Notes: generated from the letters alone by a model not told the origin. A stretch of 64,000 bases of DNA from Microbulbifer sp. YPW16 (GCF_021290385.1 NZ_CP089928.1:3304001-3368000), one strand, 5' to 3'. Positions 1 through 9,427 are shown, counted from the stretch's first letter. A program made the numbers and translations.

Positions 1-124
1 CGAGCTCGGCTGACCCGGGAGGGTGGGCCGCCCGGCCCGCCCTGCCTCCCTTGACGCCTCCCGCCCGCCTTGGGACACTTCTTACCTTTCGCCATTACTA
101 TATAAACATACAGGAAGGCGCCCT

Positions 125-655
125 TTGACCCGAATCCTGGGGATCGATCCCGGCTCGCGCAAGACCGGATACGGCCTGATCGACGTGGAGCGCGGCAAGG
201 CCCGCTATGTGGCCAGTGGTGTGATCCGCCTGCCCGACGCGGAGCTGCCCGAGCGCCTCAAGCTGATCTTCGATGCCGTGAGCCAGATCGCCGGCCAATA
301 CCAGCCGGCGCAGATGGCGATCGAGAACGTATTCATGTCCAAGAGCGCAGGCTCCGCGCTGAAGCTGGGCCAGGCCCGCGGCGCCGCCATCGTGGCGGCC
401 ACCCACGCCGACCTGCCGGTGGCGGAATACGAGGCGCGCAAGGTCAAGCAGGCCATCGTCGGCAGTGGCGCGGCGGACAAGCTGCAGGTGCAGCATATGG
501 TGAAGACCCTGTTATCCCTGCCGGCCGCGCCGCAGGAGGACGCCGCCGATGCCCTGGCCGTGGCGCTGTGCCATATGCACACCATGCAGACCCTGGTGCA
601 TACCGCGGGCAGTGGCCGGGGCCGCTTCCGACGCGGTCGTCTCACGGTTTCCTAG
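125..655 (+). CDS. ruvC: Holliday junction endonuclease RuvC
   Basis: RuvC is the nuclease that cuts four-way DNA junctions after branch migration by RuvAB. The 176-residue product begins [16 protein letters not shown], the usual N-terminal strand with the first catalytic Asp (about residue 8). The second acidic residue lies in MAIENVF and the last two in [13 protein letters not shown]. The reading frame stays open upstream to position 23, but family alignment and an AGGAAGG ribosome site at 112-118, six bases before it, favour the TTG at 125. It is followed by ruvA and ruvB, the normal partners. The start is inferred; the identity is secure. Confidence 0.96.
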   Translation: MTRILGIDPGSRKTGYGLIDVERGKARYVASGVIRLPDAELPERLKLIFDAVSQIAGQYQPAQMAIENVFMSKSAGSALKLGQARGAAIVAATHADLPVAEYEARKVKQAIVGSGAADKLQVQHMVKTLLSLPAAPQEDAADALAVALCHMHTMQTLVHTAGSGRGRFRRGRLTVS

Positions 656-729
656 CGGGCGGTGGCAGCCGGGAAGGTTGCACGGGAACATATATAAAGA
701 AGTAAAACCACACAGAGAACCGGATAACG

Positions 730-1341
730 ATGATCGGAAGACTGAGCGGCAGCCTCGCCGCAGTACAGCCGCCGCACCTGCTGGTGGATGTGCAGGGGGT
801 GGGCTATGAAGTGCTGGCCCCGATGACCACCATTTTTGAACTGCCGCCGGCAGGGCAGCCGGTGGTGCTGCATACCCACCTGGCGGTGTCCGAGACTGCG
901 CAGCAGCTGTACGGCTTTATCCGTGAGGCGGACCGCGCACTGTTCCGTACCCTGATCAAGGTCAATGGCGTCGGCCCCAAGATGGCGCTGGCGATCCTGT
1001 CCGGCCTCGACGGCGCTGCGCTGTCGCGCTGCGTGTCGGAGGATAACGTGGCGGCGCTGGTGAAGGTGCCCGGGGTGGGCAAGAAAACCGCCGAGCGCCT
1101 GATCATCGAGCTGCGCGACAAACTCGCGCCGCAGTTCGGTGACAGCAACGATATCCCGCTGATGGCCACTGCGGCGGAGCCGAAAGTCGACCATGCCGGG
1201 GAGGCGGAAAGCGCCCTGGCGGCACTGGGTTACAAGCCCACCGAGGCCACGAAGATGGTGGCGCGGGCGACGAAGGAGCAGCCCGATGCAGACAGTGCCA
1301 CCCTGATTCGTCTGGCACTCAAGAGCATGGTGCCGGCATGA
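730..1341 (+). CDS. ruvA: Holliday junction branch migration protein RuvA
   Basis: RuvA binds the junction as a tetramer and loads the RuvB motor. The 203-residue protein has the N-terminal OB-fold (MIGRLSGSLAAVQPPHLLVD), two helix-hairpin-helix motifs (GVGPKMALAIL and VPGVGKKTAERLIIEL, roughly residues 75-125) and a C-terminal RuvB-contact domain after an acidic linker. Length is normal for the family. It starts 75 nt after ruvC and is separated from ruvB by a palindromic repeat pair. Confidence 0.97.
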   Translation: MIGRLSGSLAAVQPPHLLVDVQGVGYEVLAPMTTIFELPPAGQPVVLHTHLAVSETAQQLYGFIREADRALFRTLIKVNGVGPKMALAILSGLDGAALSRCVSEDNVAALVKVPGVGKKTAERLIIELRDKLAPQFGDSNDIPLMATAAEPKVDHAGEAESALAALGYKPTEATKMVARATKEQPDADSATLIRLALKSMVPA

Positions 1342-1367
1342 ACGGTGTCTGGCCAGCTAATGGTGTC

Positions 1368-1425
1368 GTAGGGGCGGGCATCGTGGCCGCCCGTCCGGAA
1401 TTGGGCGAACACGAGGTTCGCCCTT
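1368..1425. repeat. REP-like palindrome pair
   Basis: Two adjacent hairpins fill the ruvA-ruvB gap. The first (1371-1396) follows GTAG and pairs GGGCGG with CCGCCC. The second is a perfect GGGCGAAC / GTTCGCCC stem (1403-1423) around ACGAG. Related palindromes recur at 11147, 50242 and 63533, so this looks like a dispersed REP family rather than a gene-specific terminator. Confidence 0.7.
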
Positions 1426-1455
1426 GCGGTTGTGATTATGCTGGCGGAGGAAGCC

Positions 1456-2478
1456 ATGATCGAAGCTGACCGACTGATTGCGCCCGAGCCCATTGGCCCC
1501 TCCGGCCAGGAAGATCAGCACGATCGCGCCGTGCGGCCCAAGAGTCTCGCCGATTATGTGGGCCAGCCGGTGGTGCGCGAGCAGATGGAGATCTTTATCC
1601 AGGCTGCCCGCCTGCGCGGCGATGCCCTGGACCACACGCTGGTGTTCGGCCCGCCGGGGCTGGGCAAGACCACGCTGGCCAATATCATCGCCACGGAAAT
1701 GGGTGTCGCCATCAAGACCACCTCGGGACCGGTGCTGGAGAAGGCCGGCGACCTGGCAGCACTGATGACCAATCTGGAGCCGGGTGACGTCCTCTTTATC
1801 GATGAAATCCACCGCCTCAGCCCGCACGTGGAGGAGGTGCTATACCCGGCTATGGAGGACTACCAGCTCGATATCATGATCGGTGAGGGGCCGGCCGCGC
1901 GCTCCATCAAGCTGGACCTGCCTCCATTTACCCTGGTCGGCGCGACCACCCGTGCGGGCCTGCTGACCTCGCCGCTGCGCGACCGTTTCGGCATTGTGCA
2001 GCGGCTGGAGTTCTACAGCGTCGAGGACCTCACCCGCATTGTCAGCCGCTCCGCCCGCCTGATGGGCGTGGAGATGGACGAGGGCGGGGCGCTAGAGGTG
2101 GCGCGGCGCGCCCGCGGCACCCCGAGGATTGCCAATCGCCTGCTGCGGCGGGTGCGGGATTTTGCCGAGGTGAAGGGCGATGGTGTGGTGGATGCGGATA
2201 TTGCCGACCGGGCGCTGAATATGCTCAACGTGGATGTGCGCGGTTTTGACCAGCTGGACCGGCGCGTGCTGCTCACCATGATGGAGAAGTTCGACGGTGG
2301 CCCGGTGGGTGTCGACAGTCTCGCCGCGGCTGTCAGCGAGGAGCGTGATACCATCGAGGATGTGCTGGAGCCGTACCTGATCCAGCAGGGGTACCTAACC
2401 CGCACCCCGCGCGGCCGGATGGTCACGGCCCTGGCCTACGAGCATTTCGGCATACCCAAACCGGACCGGATGGGCTGA
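1456..2478 (+). CDS. ruvB: Holliday junction ATP-dependent helicase RuvB
   Basis: RuvB is the hexameric AAA+ motor that drives branch migration with RuvA. The 340-residue product shows Walker [10 protein letters not shown] (Lys about 71), Walker B FIDEIHRL (about 115), sensor GATTRAG, and the C-terminal winged-helix domain ending in [14 protein letters not shown]. An upstream in-frame ATG at 1432 exists. The ATG at 1456 is preferred because GGCGGAGGAA sits at 1444-1453 immediately before it. Confidence 0.97.
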   Translation: MIEADRLIAPEPIGPSGQEDQHDRAVRPKSLADYVGQPVVREQMEIFIQAARLRGDALDHTLVFGPPGLGKTTLANIIATEMGVAIKTTSGPVLEKAGDLAALMTNLEPGDVLFIDEIHRLSPHVEEVLYPAMEDYQLDIMIGEGPAARSIKLDLPPFTLVGATTRAGLLTSPLRDRFGIVQRLEFYSVEDLTRIVSRSARLMGVEMDEGGALEVARRARGTPRIANRLLRRVRDFAEVKGDGVVDADIADRALNMLNVDVRGFDQLDRRVLLTMMEKFDGGPVGVDSLAAAVSEERDTIEDVLEPYLIQQGYLTRTPRGRMVTALAYEHFGIPKPDRMG

Positions 2479-2480
2479 CC

Positions 2481-2497
2481 GGCGGCCGCGGGCCGCC
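2481..2497 (+). other. Short hairpin between ruvB and ybgC
   Basis: GGCGGCC-GCG-GGCCGCC forms a perfect 7 bp stem directly after the ruvB stop. There is no T-run, so it is more likely a processing or partial attenuation hairpin than a full terminator between the ruv and tol gene sets. Confidence 0.4.
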
Positions 2498-2519
2498 AGC
2501 AGAGATAATAAGGACCCAC

Positions 2520-2924
2520 GTGGCAGAAGTTTTCAGCATCCCCCTGCGTGTCTATATCGAGGACACCGACGCGGGTGGAATCGTGTATTACGTCAATTAT
2601 CTGAAGTATATGGAGCGCGCGCGCACAGAATTCGTGCGTTCGCTCGGTTATGATAAGCCCGCCATGCCGCAGCAGGGGCTCCTGCTGGTGGTGCATTCGG
2701 CGGAAATCCAGTACCGGCGCTCGGCGCGGCTGGACGATGCATTGCGGGCAACGGCGGCGATTGGCAAACTTGGGCGCGCGGCAGTGACATTTGAACAAAA
2801 AATCTGGCGCGACGATGAAATTATCTGCGAGGGCGTGGTCAAAGTCGCCTGTGTCGCAGATGACAGCCGCAGACCCTGCGCGCTTCCCGAATCTATCTAT
2901 AAAGCATTGAAGGCAGTGAACTAA
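2520..2924 (+). CDS. ybgC: Tol-Pal system acyl-CoA thioesterase YbgC
   Basis: This is a hotdog-fold acyl-CoA thioesterase that is the usual first gene of tol-pal operons. The 134-residue sequence has the family signature YIEDTDAGGIVYYVNYLKYMERAR near the N-terminus, with the catalytic Asp about residue 18. The start is a GTG at 2520 preceded by AAGGA at 2509. The stop lies three bases before tolQ, so the two are probably co-translated. In other bacteria it acts on acyl-CoA in phospholipid metabolism; the substrate here is not visible. Confidence 0.94.
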   Translation: MAEVFSIPLRVYIEDTDAGGIVYYVNYLKYMERARTEFVRSLGYDKPAMPQQGLLLVVHSAEIQYRRSARLDDALRATAAIGKLGRAAVTFEQKIWRDDEIICEGVVKVACVADDSRRPCALPESIYKALKAVN

Positions 2925-2927
2925 GAC

Positions 2928-3617
2928 ATGAACGCCGGTGAACAACTTTCCCTGTGGGGGCTGATACAGAACGCCAGTCTGCTGGTGCAGTTGGTGATGT
3001 TGCTACTGCTGCTGGCCTCGGTGATTTCCTGGGTGATGATCATCCAGCGCGGCCTCTACCTGACCCGCGCCAAGAAAGGGCTGACCAACTTCGAGCGCCG
3101 CTTCTGGTCCGGGGCCGACCTGAACCAGCTGTTCCGCGAGGGCAATGTGCGTGCCGAGAAGGGCAAGGTCGACGGCGTCGAGTCCCTGTTCCGTGCCGGT
3201 TTCACCGAATTCACCCGCCTGCGTCAGCAGGGCCGCAGCAGCCCCGAGGCCGTCATGGAGGGCACCGAGCGGGCCATGCGCGTGGCCATGTCCCGTGAGC
3301 AGGAGAAAGTGGAGATGAACCTGCCATTCCTGGCATCGGTGGGTTCCGTAAGCCCCTATATCGGCCTGTTCGGTACCGTGTGGGGCATCATGAACTCTTT
3401 CCGCGGCCTGGCCACCATGCACCAGGCCACCATCGCCACGGTGGCGCCGGGTATCAGTGAGGCGCTGGTGGCCACCGCCATGGGGCTGTTTGCCGCCATC
3501 CCCGCGGTGATGGCCTACAACCGCTACTCTGCCAAGGCGGAATGGCTGCTGTCCAGCTATGAGACTTTCGCCGAAGAGTTCTCCTCGATCCTGCACCGCA
3601 AAGTGCACTCCAGCTAA
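2928..3617 (+). CDS. tolQ: Tol-Pal proton channel subunit TolQ
   Basis: TolQ is the three-helix inner-membrane protein of the TolQR motor that energises TolA with the proton gradient. The 229-residue sequence has a first membrane helix at about 17-38 (LVQLVMLLLLLASVISWVMI) and the conserved block FLASVGSVSPYIGLFGTVWGIM in the second. A further helix near GISEALVATAMGLFAAIPAV carries residues of the ion path. It follows ybgC by three bases and precedes tolR. Confidence 0.97.
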   Translation: MNAGEQLSLWGLIQNASLLVQLVMLLLLLASVISWVMIIQRGLYLTRAKKGLTNFERRFWSGADLNQLFREGNVRAEKGKVDGVESLFRAGFTEFTRLRQQGRSSPEAVMEGTERAMRVAMSREQEKVEMNLPFLASVGSVSPYIGLFGTVWGIMNSFRGLATMHQATIATVAPGISEALVATAMGLFAAIPAVMAYNRYSAKAEWLLSSYETFAEEFSSILHRKVHSS

Positions 3618-3635
3618 CGCGACCGGACGATTGTC

Positions 3636-4067
3636 ATGAGTGTTTTTCGCAAGGGCGGCAAGCGCAAACTGGTGTCTGAAATCAACGTCGTACCCTATAT
3701 CGACGTGATGCTGGTGCTGCTGATCGTCTTTATGGTCACGGCGCCACTGCTGATGCAGGGCGTCAAGGTTGACCTGCCGGACGCGCCCTCGGCGCCGATC
3801 GACGATACCGATGATGAGCCCCTGATTGTTTCCGTGCGCGCCGATGGTACCTATTACCTCAACCTGGGCGACGACGAGAAAGTTGCCAAGCCGATGGACG
3901 AGATCCGGGAAACTGTCGGCAAGGTTTTGCGTCAAAAGCCCAAGACGCCGGTACTGGTCTGGGGAGATACCGATGCCAAGTATGGCCTGATTGTCGGCGC
4001 CATGACCCAGCTGCAGGCCGCCGGTGCGCCGAGCGTGGGCCTGGTTACCGAGCCTCCGGCAGAGTAG
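3636..4067 (+). CDS. tolR: Tol-Pal proton channel subunit TolR
   Basis: TolR is an ExbD/TolR-family protein with one N-terminal membrane helix and a periplasmic domain. The 143-residue product shows the conserved SEINVVPYIDVMLVLLIVFMVTAP segment. The Asp in PYIDVML (about residue 24) is the protonatable residue of the motor. The periplasmic part ends in LVTEPPAE. Standard length and position between tolQ and tolA. Confidence 0.97.
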   Translation: MSVFRKGGKRKLVSEINVVPYIDVMLVLLIVFMVTAPLLMQGVKVDLPDAPSAPIDDTDDEPLIVSVRADGTYYLNLGDDEKVAKPMDEIRETVGKVLRQKPKTPVLVWGDTDAKYGLIVGAMTQLQAAGAPSVGLVTEPPAE

Positions 4068-4087
4068 GGGTGGCGTGAGCGAGCATT

Positions 4088-4870
4088 ATGAATAACGCCA
4101 GCTCCTATATCTTGCCGGTGGTCGCCAGCCTGGCGTTCCACGGCCTGCTGATTGCCGTGCTGACGCTGGGCTGGGAGGCCTCGAACGAGCCCCAGAAGCG
4201 GCAGATGCCCAAGTTCGTGCAGGCCAAACTGGTTACCGTAGAGGCGACGGTCAAGCAGAAGAAGGCCCCGCCCAAGGTGGATATGCGCGAAAAGCGCCGC
4301 CAGCAGGAGCTGCAGCGCCAGCGCGAGGCGGAGGCCGAGCGCGAGCGCCGGGCCGCCCTGGAGCGCAAGAAGAAGCAGGAGGCCGAGAAAAAACGCAAGG
4401 CCGAGGCCGAGAAGAAGCGCAAGGCCGCTGAGGAAAAGGCCCGCAAGGAAAAAGAGCGCAAGGAGCGTGAGCGCAAGGAGCGGCTCGAGCAGGAGCGCAA
4501 GAGCGCGTTCGAGGAGGCGCTCGAAGAAGAAGAGGAGTTACTGGACGCGCGCGAGGACGCCCAGGCGGTGATGTCCGTGGCGCAGGCGATCCAGCAGCGG
4601 ATCGAGTCCGTCTGGAGTCGTCCGCCCAGTGCCCGCAACGGCATGCTGACGGTGGTCAAGATCAACTTTGTCCCCACCGGCCGCGTCGTCGCGGCGAACA
4701 TTGTAGAAGGTAGTGGTAATGCCGCGCTGGACCGCTCAGTGCTCACCGCCATTCGCCGGGTCGAGACTTTCCCGGAAGTGGCAGAGCTGGCCCGGGAGGA
4801 GCCGACGGTCTTTGAGCGCGAGGTACGAACAACCCTGTTGAATTTCCGAGTCGAAGATCTGCGCCAATGA
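4088..4870 (+). CDS. tolA: Cell envelope integrity protein TolA
   Basis: TolA spans the periplasm between TolQR and TolB-Pal. It has one N-terminal membrane helix (about 6-28). A long charged helical domain runs from about residue 55 to 160, almost entirely Lys, Arg, Glu and Ala with [24 protein letters not shown] repeats. The compact C-terminal domain III ([17 protein letters not shown] onward) carries the energy-transducing fold. At 260 residues it is shorter than the E. coli protein because domain II is shorter. Its stop overlaps the tolB start as ATGA. Confidence 0.95.
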   Translation: MNNASSYILPVVASLAFHGLLIAVLTLGWEASNEPQKRQMPKFVQAKLVTVEATVKQKKAPPKVDMREKRRQQELQRQREAEAERERRAALERKKKQEAEKKRKAEAEKKRKAAEEKARKEKERKERERKERLEQERKSAFEEALEEEEELLDAREDAQAVMSVAQAIQQRIESVWSRPPSARNGMLTVVKINFVPTGRVVAANIVEGSGNAALDRSVLTAIRRVETFPEVAELAREEPTVFEREVRTTLLNFRVEDLRQ

Positions 4871-6162
4871 TAAAGAACCTATTCAAGCTCGTCGCCGTAC
4901 TCGTCGTCGCCTCGCTCAGCCTGAGCGCCAGGGCACAGCTGGTGGTGGATATCACCAGCGGCATCGACGATCCCACACCCATCGCCGTGGCTCCCTTCAG
5001 TTTCTCCGGTACCGGGGTGCTGTCGGAGGATGTTTCCGACATCATTTCAGCCGACCTGCGCCGCAGCGGCCTGTTCGCCCCGGTCCCCAAGGAAGACATG
5101 CTGTCTTTCCCCAAGGCCCCGGACGAAGTTATTTTCAGGGATTGGCGAATCCTGGGAACTGAATACGTCGTTACCGGTCGTATAGAGCCCCAGGCAAGCG
5201 GCTACCTGCTGACCTTCGACCTGGTGAACATCTTCGGCCAACAGACTATGTTCACCAAGCAGGTCAGCGGCGGCAGTCGCCAGCTGCGGGATATTGCCCA
5301 TCGCGCGGCAGACGAGATCTATGAGGCGATCACCGGTATCCGGGGCGCCTTCTCTACAGAGATGATCTACGTGCAGGAGGAACGGCGCGGTGGCCGGCCC
5401 AGCTATTCGCTGGTCAGGTCGGATATCGACGGCGCGCGCCCGAAAGTGATTCGTCGCTTCAGTGAGCCGGTGATGTCGCCGATGTGGTCACCGGATGGCC
5501 AGGAAGTGGCCTATGTATCGTTCGAAACCGGGCGGCCGGCGATTTTCCGTGAGAACCTGCGTACCGGTGCGCGCCAGCAGTTGACCAACTTCAAGGGGAT
5601 CAACAGCTCGCCCACCTGGTCGCCGGACGGGAGCAAGCTGGCAATGGTGCTATCCAAGGACGGCAACCCGGAGATATACGTACTGGATCTGCGCAGTGGC
5701 AAGTTCACCCGCATGACCCGGCACTTCTCCATTGACACCGAGCCGAACTGGATGCCGGACGGTAAATCGCTGGTTTTCACCTCTGATAGGGGAGGTAAGC
5801 CACAAATTTACCAATTGACTCTTGCCACCGGTCAAGTAGACCGCTTAACCTTCGATGGCGACTACAACGCGAGGCCGCGGGTCTCTCCCGACGGTAAAAC
5901 GCTGGTGATGGTCCATCGGAGCAGGGGGGTGTTCACTATTGCCACGATGGATATCGTCTCCGGCAGGATGCGGGTCCTCACGGAAACGCGTCTGGACGAG
6001 TCCCCCAGCATCGCGCCCAATGGTGCCATGCTGATGTACGCCACCAAGCGTGGGGACAAAGGTATTCTGGCTGCGGTTTCGCTGGATGCCGGGGTGAAGT
6101 ACAGGCTGCCCTCTCGTAGCGGGGATGTACGTGAACCGGCCTGGTCGCCCTATTTCGACTGA
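4867..6162 (+). CDS. tolB: Tol-Pal translocation protein TolB
   Basis: TolB is a periplasmic beta-propeller that shuttles between TolA and Pal. The 431-residue precursor starts with a Sec signal ([23 protein letters not shown], cleavage before QLVVDI). An N-terminal alpha/beta domain follows. The C-terminal half has propeller blades recognisable by repeated WSPDG/MPDG/SPDG turns. The ATG overlaps the tolA stop by four bases, implying translational coupling. Confidence 0.97.
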   Translation: MIKNLFKLVAVLVVASLSLSARAQLVVDITSGIDDPTPIAVAPFSFSGTGVLSEDVSDIISADLRRSGLFAPVPKEDMLSFPKAPDEVIFRDWRILGTEYVVTGRIEPQASGYLLTFDLVNIFGQQTMFTKQVSGGSRQLRDIAHRAADEIYEAITGIRGAFSTEMIYVQEERRGGRPSYSLVRSDIDGARPKVIRRFSEPVMSPMWSPDGQEVAYVSFETGRPAIFRENLRTGARQQLTNFKGINSSPTWSPDGSKLAMVLSKDGNPEIYVLDLRSGKFTRMTRHFSIDTEPNWMPDGKSLVFTSDRGGKPQIYQLTLATGQVDRLTFDGDYNARPRVSPDGKTLVMVHRSRGVFTIATMDIVSGRMRVLTETRLDESPSIAPNGAMLMYATKRGDKGILAAVSLDAGVKYRLPSRSGDVREPAWSPYFD

Positions 6163-6173
6163 TTGGGACCTGC

Positions 6174-6203
6174 CCGATACGCTGTTTGTGACTGGCGTAT
6201 CGG
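6174..6203 (+). other. Hairpin between tolB and pal
   Basis: CCGATACGC (6174-6182) pairs perfectly with GCGTATCGG (6195-6203) across a 12 nt loop. No T-run follows, and AT-rich sequence that could hold a pal promoter comes next (6208-6260). A role as a partial terminator or RNA stabiliser ahead of highly expressed pal is inference. Confidence 0.45.
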
Positions 6204-6275
6204 TCGCAGTTGTAAAAAATAGACAAAATCTGAACCTTGTGGATTTCTCGATAACACTTAAAAGCGGAGTTGCTT

Positions 6276-6758
6276 ATGTTTAAATCAGTAAAAACTGGTC
6301 TTGGCCTGGCGTGTGTACTGGCTGTCATGGCTGGTTGTTCCAGCACCGACACCGACGACACTGCCCAGCAGCAGATGGTAGAACAGCCCACCGAGCCGGT
6401 TGTCGACACCGCGCCGGAGCCGGAAACTGCCGTGCCCCTGGACAACGTTGTCTACTTCGACTTTGACGAGTCCCTGCTGAAGCCGGAGACCCGCGAGCTG
6501 CTGATTGCCCACGCGGACCGCCTGCGTGGCAGCGCCCAGGCAGTACGCCTGGAAGGCCACGCCGACGAGCTGGGTACCCGCGAGTACAACCTGGCACTGG
6601 GTGAGCGTCGTGCCAACGCCGTTCGTGACTTCCTGGTGCTGCAGGGCGTAGACGCTGCCAGCCTGGAAGTGATCAGCTACGGTGAAGAGCGTCCGGCTCA
6701 GGCTGGCTCCAGCGAGAGCGCCCGTGCCATGAACCGTCGCGTTGTAATCGTTAAGTAA
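6276..6758 (+). CDS. pal: Peptidoglycan-associated lipoprotein Pal
   Basis: Pal is the outer-membrane lipoprotein that binds peptidoglycan and TolB. The 160-residue precursor has a type II signal with lipobox VMAGC (Cys about 21). A Pro/Thr linker leads into an OmpA-like domain with VVYFDFDESLL and the meso-DAP-binding region EGHADELGTREYNLALGERR. The ATG at 6276 is chosen because GCGGAG at 6264-6269 lies six bases upstream; an in-frame TTG at 6270 is inside that spacing. Confidence 0.97.
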   Translation: MFKSVKTGLGLACVLAVMAGCSSTDTDDTAQQQMVEQPTEPVVDTAPEPETAVPLDNVVYFDFDESLLKPETRELLIAHADRLRGSAQAVRLEGHADELGTREYNLALGERRANAVRDFLVLQGVDAASLEVISYGEERPAQAGSSESARAMNRRVVIVK

Positions 6759-6770
6759 TTGCCTGTAGCG

Positions 6771-7616
6771 ATGAACTTATCGATTCGATTTTCTCCCAAG
6801 CCTTTGCTTGGGAGAGTCGCGCTAGCCGCAGCCACTATGGTTGCGGCTTCGCCCGTATTTTCGCAGGCGCCGATTGTCGAGCTGGGTAATGACAGCGGCA
6901 ACGCGGCGCCCGCCTATGAGCAGGATTCCACCTACGCAGACGCGCGTACCGCGCGCGCGCCGGTTTCCGCTCGTCCCCGCGCCCAGGGTAATCCGCAGGC
7001 CGATGCCTACTACCAGATGCAGGTATTGCAGCAGGAAGTCTCCGAGCTGCGCGGCGCTGTGGAGGAGTTGCGCCACGAGGTAAAGCGTCTCAAGCAGCAG
7101 CGCACCGAGGACTATATGGACCTGGATCGGCGCATTGCACGCCTGTCTGGCGCCGCGCCGGCGGAGCAGCCTCCGGCAGCAGGCGATGACGCTAAGTCCG
7201 GTGGTGATGCCAGCCGCCCGGCGGATACCGGTAGTCCGGCCGCCAGTGACGATGAGCGGGAGCGCTACCAGTCCAGTTTCGGTCTCGCCCGTGAGGGTAA
7301 GTTCGACGCCGCCAGTGTCGAATTCGAGAAGCTGCTGGAGGATTACCCCAACGGCAAGTACGCCCCCAATGCCAACTACTGGCTGGGTGAAATCGCGTTG
7401 GTCCAGGGTAACCTGGAGAAGGCGCGGGAATGGTTTACCGCGCTGCTGGATGGCTACCCCGAGTCCAACAAGGTATGGGATGGCCGTTACAAGCTGGGTA
7501 CGGTGTACCACCAGTTGGGTGATGACCAGCAGGCCAGGGAGTTGCTTGAGCAGGTTGCTGCCAGCGATGCCCGTGCTGCCAAGCTGGCGAAGAAGTACCT
7601 GCAAGAAAATCTCTGA
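6771..7616 (+). CDS. cpoB: Cell division coordinator CpoB (YbgF)
   Basis: CpoB is a periplasmic TolA-binding protein that links Tol function to peptidoglycan synthesis during division. The 281-residue precursor has a signal peptide ending near ASPVFSQA. A coiled coil of about residues 80-125 (YYQMQVLQQEVSELRGAVEE region) allows trimerisation, a Pro/Asp-rich linker follows, and TPR repeats start at about 165 (YQSSFGLAREGKFDAASVEF). The ATG lies 12 bases after the pal stop; an in-frame TTG abuts that stop. Confidence 0.93.
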   Translation: MNLSIRFSPKPLLGRVALAAATMVAASPVFSQAPIVELGNDSGNAAPAYEQDSTYADARTARAPVSARPRAQGNPQADAYYQMQVLQQEVSELRGAVEELRHEVKRLKQQRTEDYMDLDRRIARLSGAAPAEQPPAAGDDAKSGGDASRPADTGSPAASDDERERYQSSFGLAREGKFDAASVEFEKLLEDYPNGKYAPNANYWLGEIALVQGNLEKAREWFTALLDGYPESNKVWDGRYKLGTVYHQLGDDQQARELLEQVAASDARAAKLAKKYLQENL

Positions 7617-7654
7617 TAGCTCTTCCGGGCCGCCTGCAAGGCCGGGCCCGGGGG

Positions 7655-7681
7655 TTGTGGTCGCTGGTTTTTTGACCACAA
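7655..7681 (+). terminator. Hairpin after cpoB
   Basis: TTGTGGTC and GACCACAA form a perfect 8 bp stem around an 11 nt loop that contains six T residues. It follows the end of the tol-pal gene set by 38 nt and is weaker than the hairpin at 7698. Confidence 0.45.
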
Positions 7682-7697
7682 AAGTTCTATGATTCCG

Positions 7698-7729
7698 CGC
7701 CCGGACGGTTCGCCGCCCGGGCGTTTCTT
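7698..7729 (+). terminator. Rho-independent terminator of the tol-pal operon
   Basis: CGCCCGG (7698-7704) pairs with CCGGGCG (7717-7723) and is followed by TTTCTTATTTC. It sits between cpoB and queE, the expected end of the tol-pal transcript. Confidence 0.6.
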
Positions 7730-7807
7730 ATTTCAGGGGTGGGTAAATGACAGCCTGCCGGTTGCTGGCAGCCCGCGGGTGGCCGGCTGGTCGAAAGACG
7801 AGAGTGT

Positions 7808-8467
7808 ATGACTGATCTTTCCAACGAGTCACTGCGGATCAGTGAGATCTTTTACTCCCTGCAGGGCGAGGCCCGTGACGCGGGGTTGCCGACCGTATTC
7901 GTGCGGTTAACCGGCTGTCCGCTGCGCTGTACCTACTGTGATTCGGAATACGCCTTTTATGGCGGTGAGCGCATGAGCCTGGCAGAGATCCTGCAGCGGG
8001 TTCAGGACCATCCGGCGCGGCATGTGTGTGTCACCGGTGGTGAACCCCTGGCGCAGCCCAACTGCCTGCCCCTGCTGACTGCACTGTGTGATGCCGGCTA
8101 CCGGGTCTCGCTGGAAACCAGCGGTGCGATGCCGGTAGAGGACGTGGACTCGCGGGTGTCGCGGGTGGTGGACCTCAAGACACCCGCTTCCGGAGAGCAG
8201 CATCGAAACCGCATGGCCAATATCGATGTCCTCACCGGCAATGACCAGGTCAAGTTTGTCATCTGTGACCGGACGGATTACGACTGGGCAAAATTTACCC
8301 TGGACCAGTACCGTTTGCCGGAGCGGGTGGGAGAAGTGCTTTTCTCCCCGAGCTACGAGCAGTTGCCGGCGCGGCAGTTGGCGGAATGGATCCTGGAGGA
8401 CGGCCTGCCGGTGCGCATGCAGGTACAGCTGCACAAGATCCTGTGGGGCGATATCCCGGGCGTCTGA
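7808..8467 (+). CDS. queE: 7-carboxy-7-deazaguanine synthase QueE
   Basis: QueE is a radical SAM enzyme that makes 7-carboxy-7-deazaguanine, a precursor of queuosine in tRNA. The 219-residue protein has the SAM cluster motif C-x3-C-x2-C at Cys 37, 41 and 44 (GCPLRCTYC), an N-terminal SLQGEARDAGLPTVFVRL segment, and the glycine-rich CVTGGEPL loop that binds SAM. QueC, the next enzyme of the pathway, is the following gene. No preQ1 riboswitch is apparent upstream. Confidence 0.94.
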   Translation: MTDLSNESLRISEIFYSLQGEARDAGLPTVFVRLTGCPLRCTYCDSEYAFYGGERMSLAEILQRVQDHPARHVCVTGGEPLAQPNCLPLLTALCDAGYRVSLETSGAMPVEDVDSRVSRVVDLKTPASGEQHRNRMANIDVLTGNDQVKFVICDRTDYDWAKFTLDQYRLPERVGEVLFSPSYEQLPARQLAEWILEDGLPVRMQVQLHKILWGDIPGV

Positions 8468-8519
8468 GTTGTAGGCGGGGGCCAGTGTGCCGGGACTCCC
8501 GCGTGGAAGAGAGGAAGAG

Positions 8520-9200
8520 ATGACAGCAAAGAAAGCGGTGGTCTTGCTATCCGGCGGCCTGGATTCTGCCACAGTGCTGGCCATGGCCCGCGAAGAGGGC
8601 TACGAATGTTATGCGCTGGGCTTTGACTATGGCCAGCGCCACCAGGCCGAGCTGCAGGCGGCGCAGCGTGTGGCCGCCGACCTGGGTGCCCGTGAACACA
8701 AGGTGGTGGCCCTGGACCTGAGGACGATCGGTGGTTCCGCGCTGACCGATGAGGGGATCGATGTGCCGGAGGAAGAGACCGGCGGTATTCCCGTGACCTA
8801 TGTGCCGGCCCGTAATACCGTGTTCCTGTCGATCGCCCTGGGCTGGGCGGAGGTCCTGGGGGCGCAGGATATCTTTGTCGGCGTCAATGCGGTGGATTAC
8901 TCGGGCTATCCCGATTGCCGGCCTGAATATATCGAGGCCTTCGAGAAAATGGCCAACCTGGCGACCCGGGCCGGTGTCGAGGGTCACAGGCTGCACATCC
9001 ACGCGCCCCTGATGCAAATGACCAAGGCAGATATCGTCCGGGTCGGAACCGGGCTGGGGGTTGACTACAGTTTGACTGTATCCTGCTACCAGGCGCAGCC
9101 TGATGGCGGTGCCTGTGGCAAGTGTGACAGCTGTCGCCTGCGGGCCGCCGGGTTTGCGGAGGCGGGTCTGGACGACCCGACAGTCTACGCGAGCCACTGA
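8520..9200 (+). CDS. queC: 7-cyano-7-deazaguanine synthase QueC
   Basis: QueC converts 7-carboxy-7-deazaguanine to preQ0 with ATP and ammonia. The 226-residue product has the PP-loop SGGLDS (residues 11-16), the [11 protein letters not shown] motif, and a C-terminal zinc site with Cys residues in [18 protein letters not shown]. The ATG at 8520 has GAGGAAG just upstream (8511-8517). The frame extends to 8487, but those residues do not fit the family. Confidence 0.96.
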   Translation: MTAKKAVVLLSGGLDSATVLAMAREEGYECYALGFDYGQRHQAELQAAQRVAADLGAREHKVVALDLRTIGGSALTDEGIDVPEEETGGIPVTYVPARNTVFLSIALGWAEVLGAQDIFVGVNAVDYSGYPDCRPEYIEAFEKMANLATRAGVEGHRLHIHAPLMQMTKADIVRVGTGLGVDYSLTVSCYQAQPDGGACGKCDSCRLRAAGFAEAGLDDPTVYASH

Positions 9201-9270
9201 GCGCTGATCCCCACTGGTGGCGTGGAGTGCGTAAGCTGTTCAATTCCCTACAATTTTTTTCTGTCGGGTC

Positions 9271-9298
9271 TTGTGTTTCGGAAATAGATCAGTAAGAT
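9271..9298 (+). promoter_or_regulatory. Promoter of first tRNA-Lys
   Basis: TTGTGT (9271-9276) and TAAGAT (9293-9298) are spaced by 16 nt. The 18-mer AGATCAGTAAGATACGCA (9286-9303) recurs exactly ahead of the second tRNA-Lys at 9518, with an equivalent -35 at the same distance, which supports the assignment. Confidence 0.65.
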
Positions 9299-9342
9299 AC
9301 GCAGCTCCTCACATCGAGGCATCGCTCGGTAAGGGAAATTAA

Positions 9343-9418
9343 GGGTCGTTAGCTCAGTTGGTAGAGCAGTTGGCTTTTAACCAATTGGTCGCTGGTTCGA
9401 ATCCAGCACGACCCACCA
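9343..9418 (+). tRNA. tRNA-Lys(UUU)
   Basis: A 76 nt cloverleaf with acceptor stem GGGTCGT/ACGACCC, D-arm AGCTCAGTTGGTAGAGC, anticodon loop CTTTTAA (anticodon TTT), T-arm with GGTTCGAATCC and an encoded CCA end. It is identical to the gene at 9545. It follows queC as in Pseudomonas. Confidence 0.98.
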
Positions 9419-9427
9419 TATTGCGAA

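Noticed and set aside
50..55. TTGACG as the ruvC -35 element
   Set aside because: No -10 is found at 16-19 nt; the AT-rich TATATAAAC further down is too far away for this hexamer.
7734..7807. A preQ1 riboswitch ahead of queE
   Set aside because: The gap is short and lacks the expected stem and A-rich tail; I see no candidate.
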